DNA from: Clostridium sp. 28_17 | Lineage (GTDB): Bacteria > Bacillota > Clostridia > TANB77 > CAG-508 | Assembly (NCBI GenBank): GCA_001916065.1 | Contig: MNRS01000003.1 | Coordinates: 1-23,272, forward strand | Reading direction: 5' to 3' | DNA length: 23,272 nucleotides | Shown: positions 23,234 to 23,272 of the stretch, in pieces | Numbering within the stretch: the stretch's first letter is position 1 | Layout: each line of letters opens with the position of its first letter | The notes under the pieces: model-generated | What the model was told of the DNA's origin: nothing | Seen by the model: the letters and a program-made list of their open reading frames with translations, nothing else | The model's database searches: none | Translations under genes and position numbers: made by a program

Positions 23234-23272
23234 AACTCCTTTCATGTTATAATATCAATATGTTTCGACGCA

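Noticed and set aside
23222..23253. Promoter for the gene beyond the window
   Set aside because: TATAAT at 23248-23253 is perfect, but the nearest -35-like hexamer (TTGTAG) is 20 nt away and no gene is visible to test it.

Overview
The window is strongly AT-rich, with AGA-dominated arginine codons, frequent TTG starts, purine-rich Shine-Dalgarno (SD) sites and sigma-A type promoters. It carries a low-GC Firmicutes (Clostridia-type) chromosome segment. The four-subunit pyruvate:ferredoxin oxidoreductase, a 2[4Fe-4S] ferredoxin and the meso-diaminopimelate signature (DNPR) in MurE point to an anaerobic clostridial relative. Genus or species cannot be read from the sequence alone.

Layout: (1) 1-8643 and 8796-9914, + strand: a division and cell wall (dcw) cluster, mraZ, rsmH, ftsL-like, PASTA-containing class B PBP (ftsI/spoVD), murE, mraY, ftsW, murG. 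murF and murD are missing from the cluster, and ftsW has a +1 frameshift in its conserved C-terminal motif. (2) 9936-11255: a sensor histidine kinase with no response regulator in the window. (3) 11464-14317, + strand: lepB (signal peptidase I), holB (DNA polymerase III delta prime), ricT/yaaT (PSP1 domain) and a small ferredoxin that overlaps ricT. (4) 14580-15338: a REP-associated tyrosine transposase-like protein (RAYT, HUH/Y1 family). (5) 15379-18560, - strand: porC-porD-porA-porB behind a near-consensus promoter. (6) 18860-19312, - strand: an acidic protein of unknown function. (7) 19585-23133, + strand: smc, followed by a terminator.

The thread through the accessory sequence is a family of ten short hairpin repeats of about 30 nt. 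The stem is GGGATT/AATCCC, usually with a flanking C/G pair, and the asymmetric loop carries GGGGACGGGTCT. Copies lie between ftsW and murG (three), after the kinase, on both sides of the RAYT gene in opposite orientation, between porC and porD (three in a row), and just upstream of smc. Since RAYTs are known to act on REP-type hairpins, the RAYT at 14580 is the obvious candidate for having spread this family. Several copies now sit where they would act as terminators or inside operons, between genes that have to be co-expressed.

Other non-coding structure stands out. Three 10-bp MraZ boxes lie upstream of mraZ. A strictly 15-nt-periodic purine-rich tract between mraZ and rsmH reads like a decayed K-[E/D]-x-x-T pentapeptide repeat. 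A 15-bp hairpin buries the SD of the division PBP gene. Genes were read by eye from translations and motifs; no database search was run.
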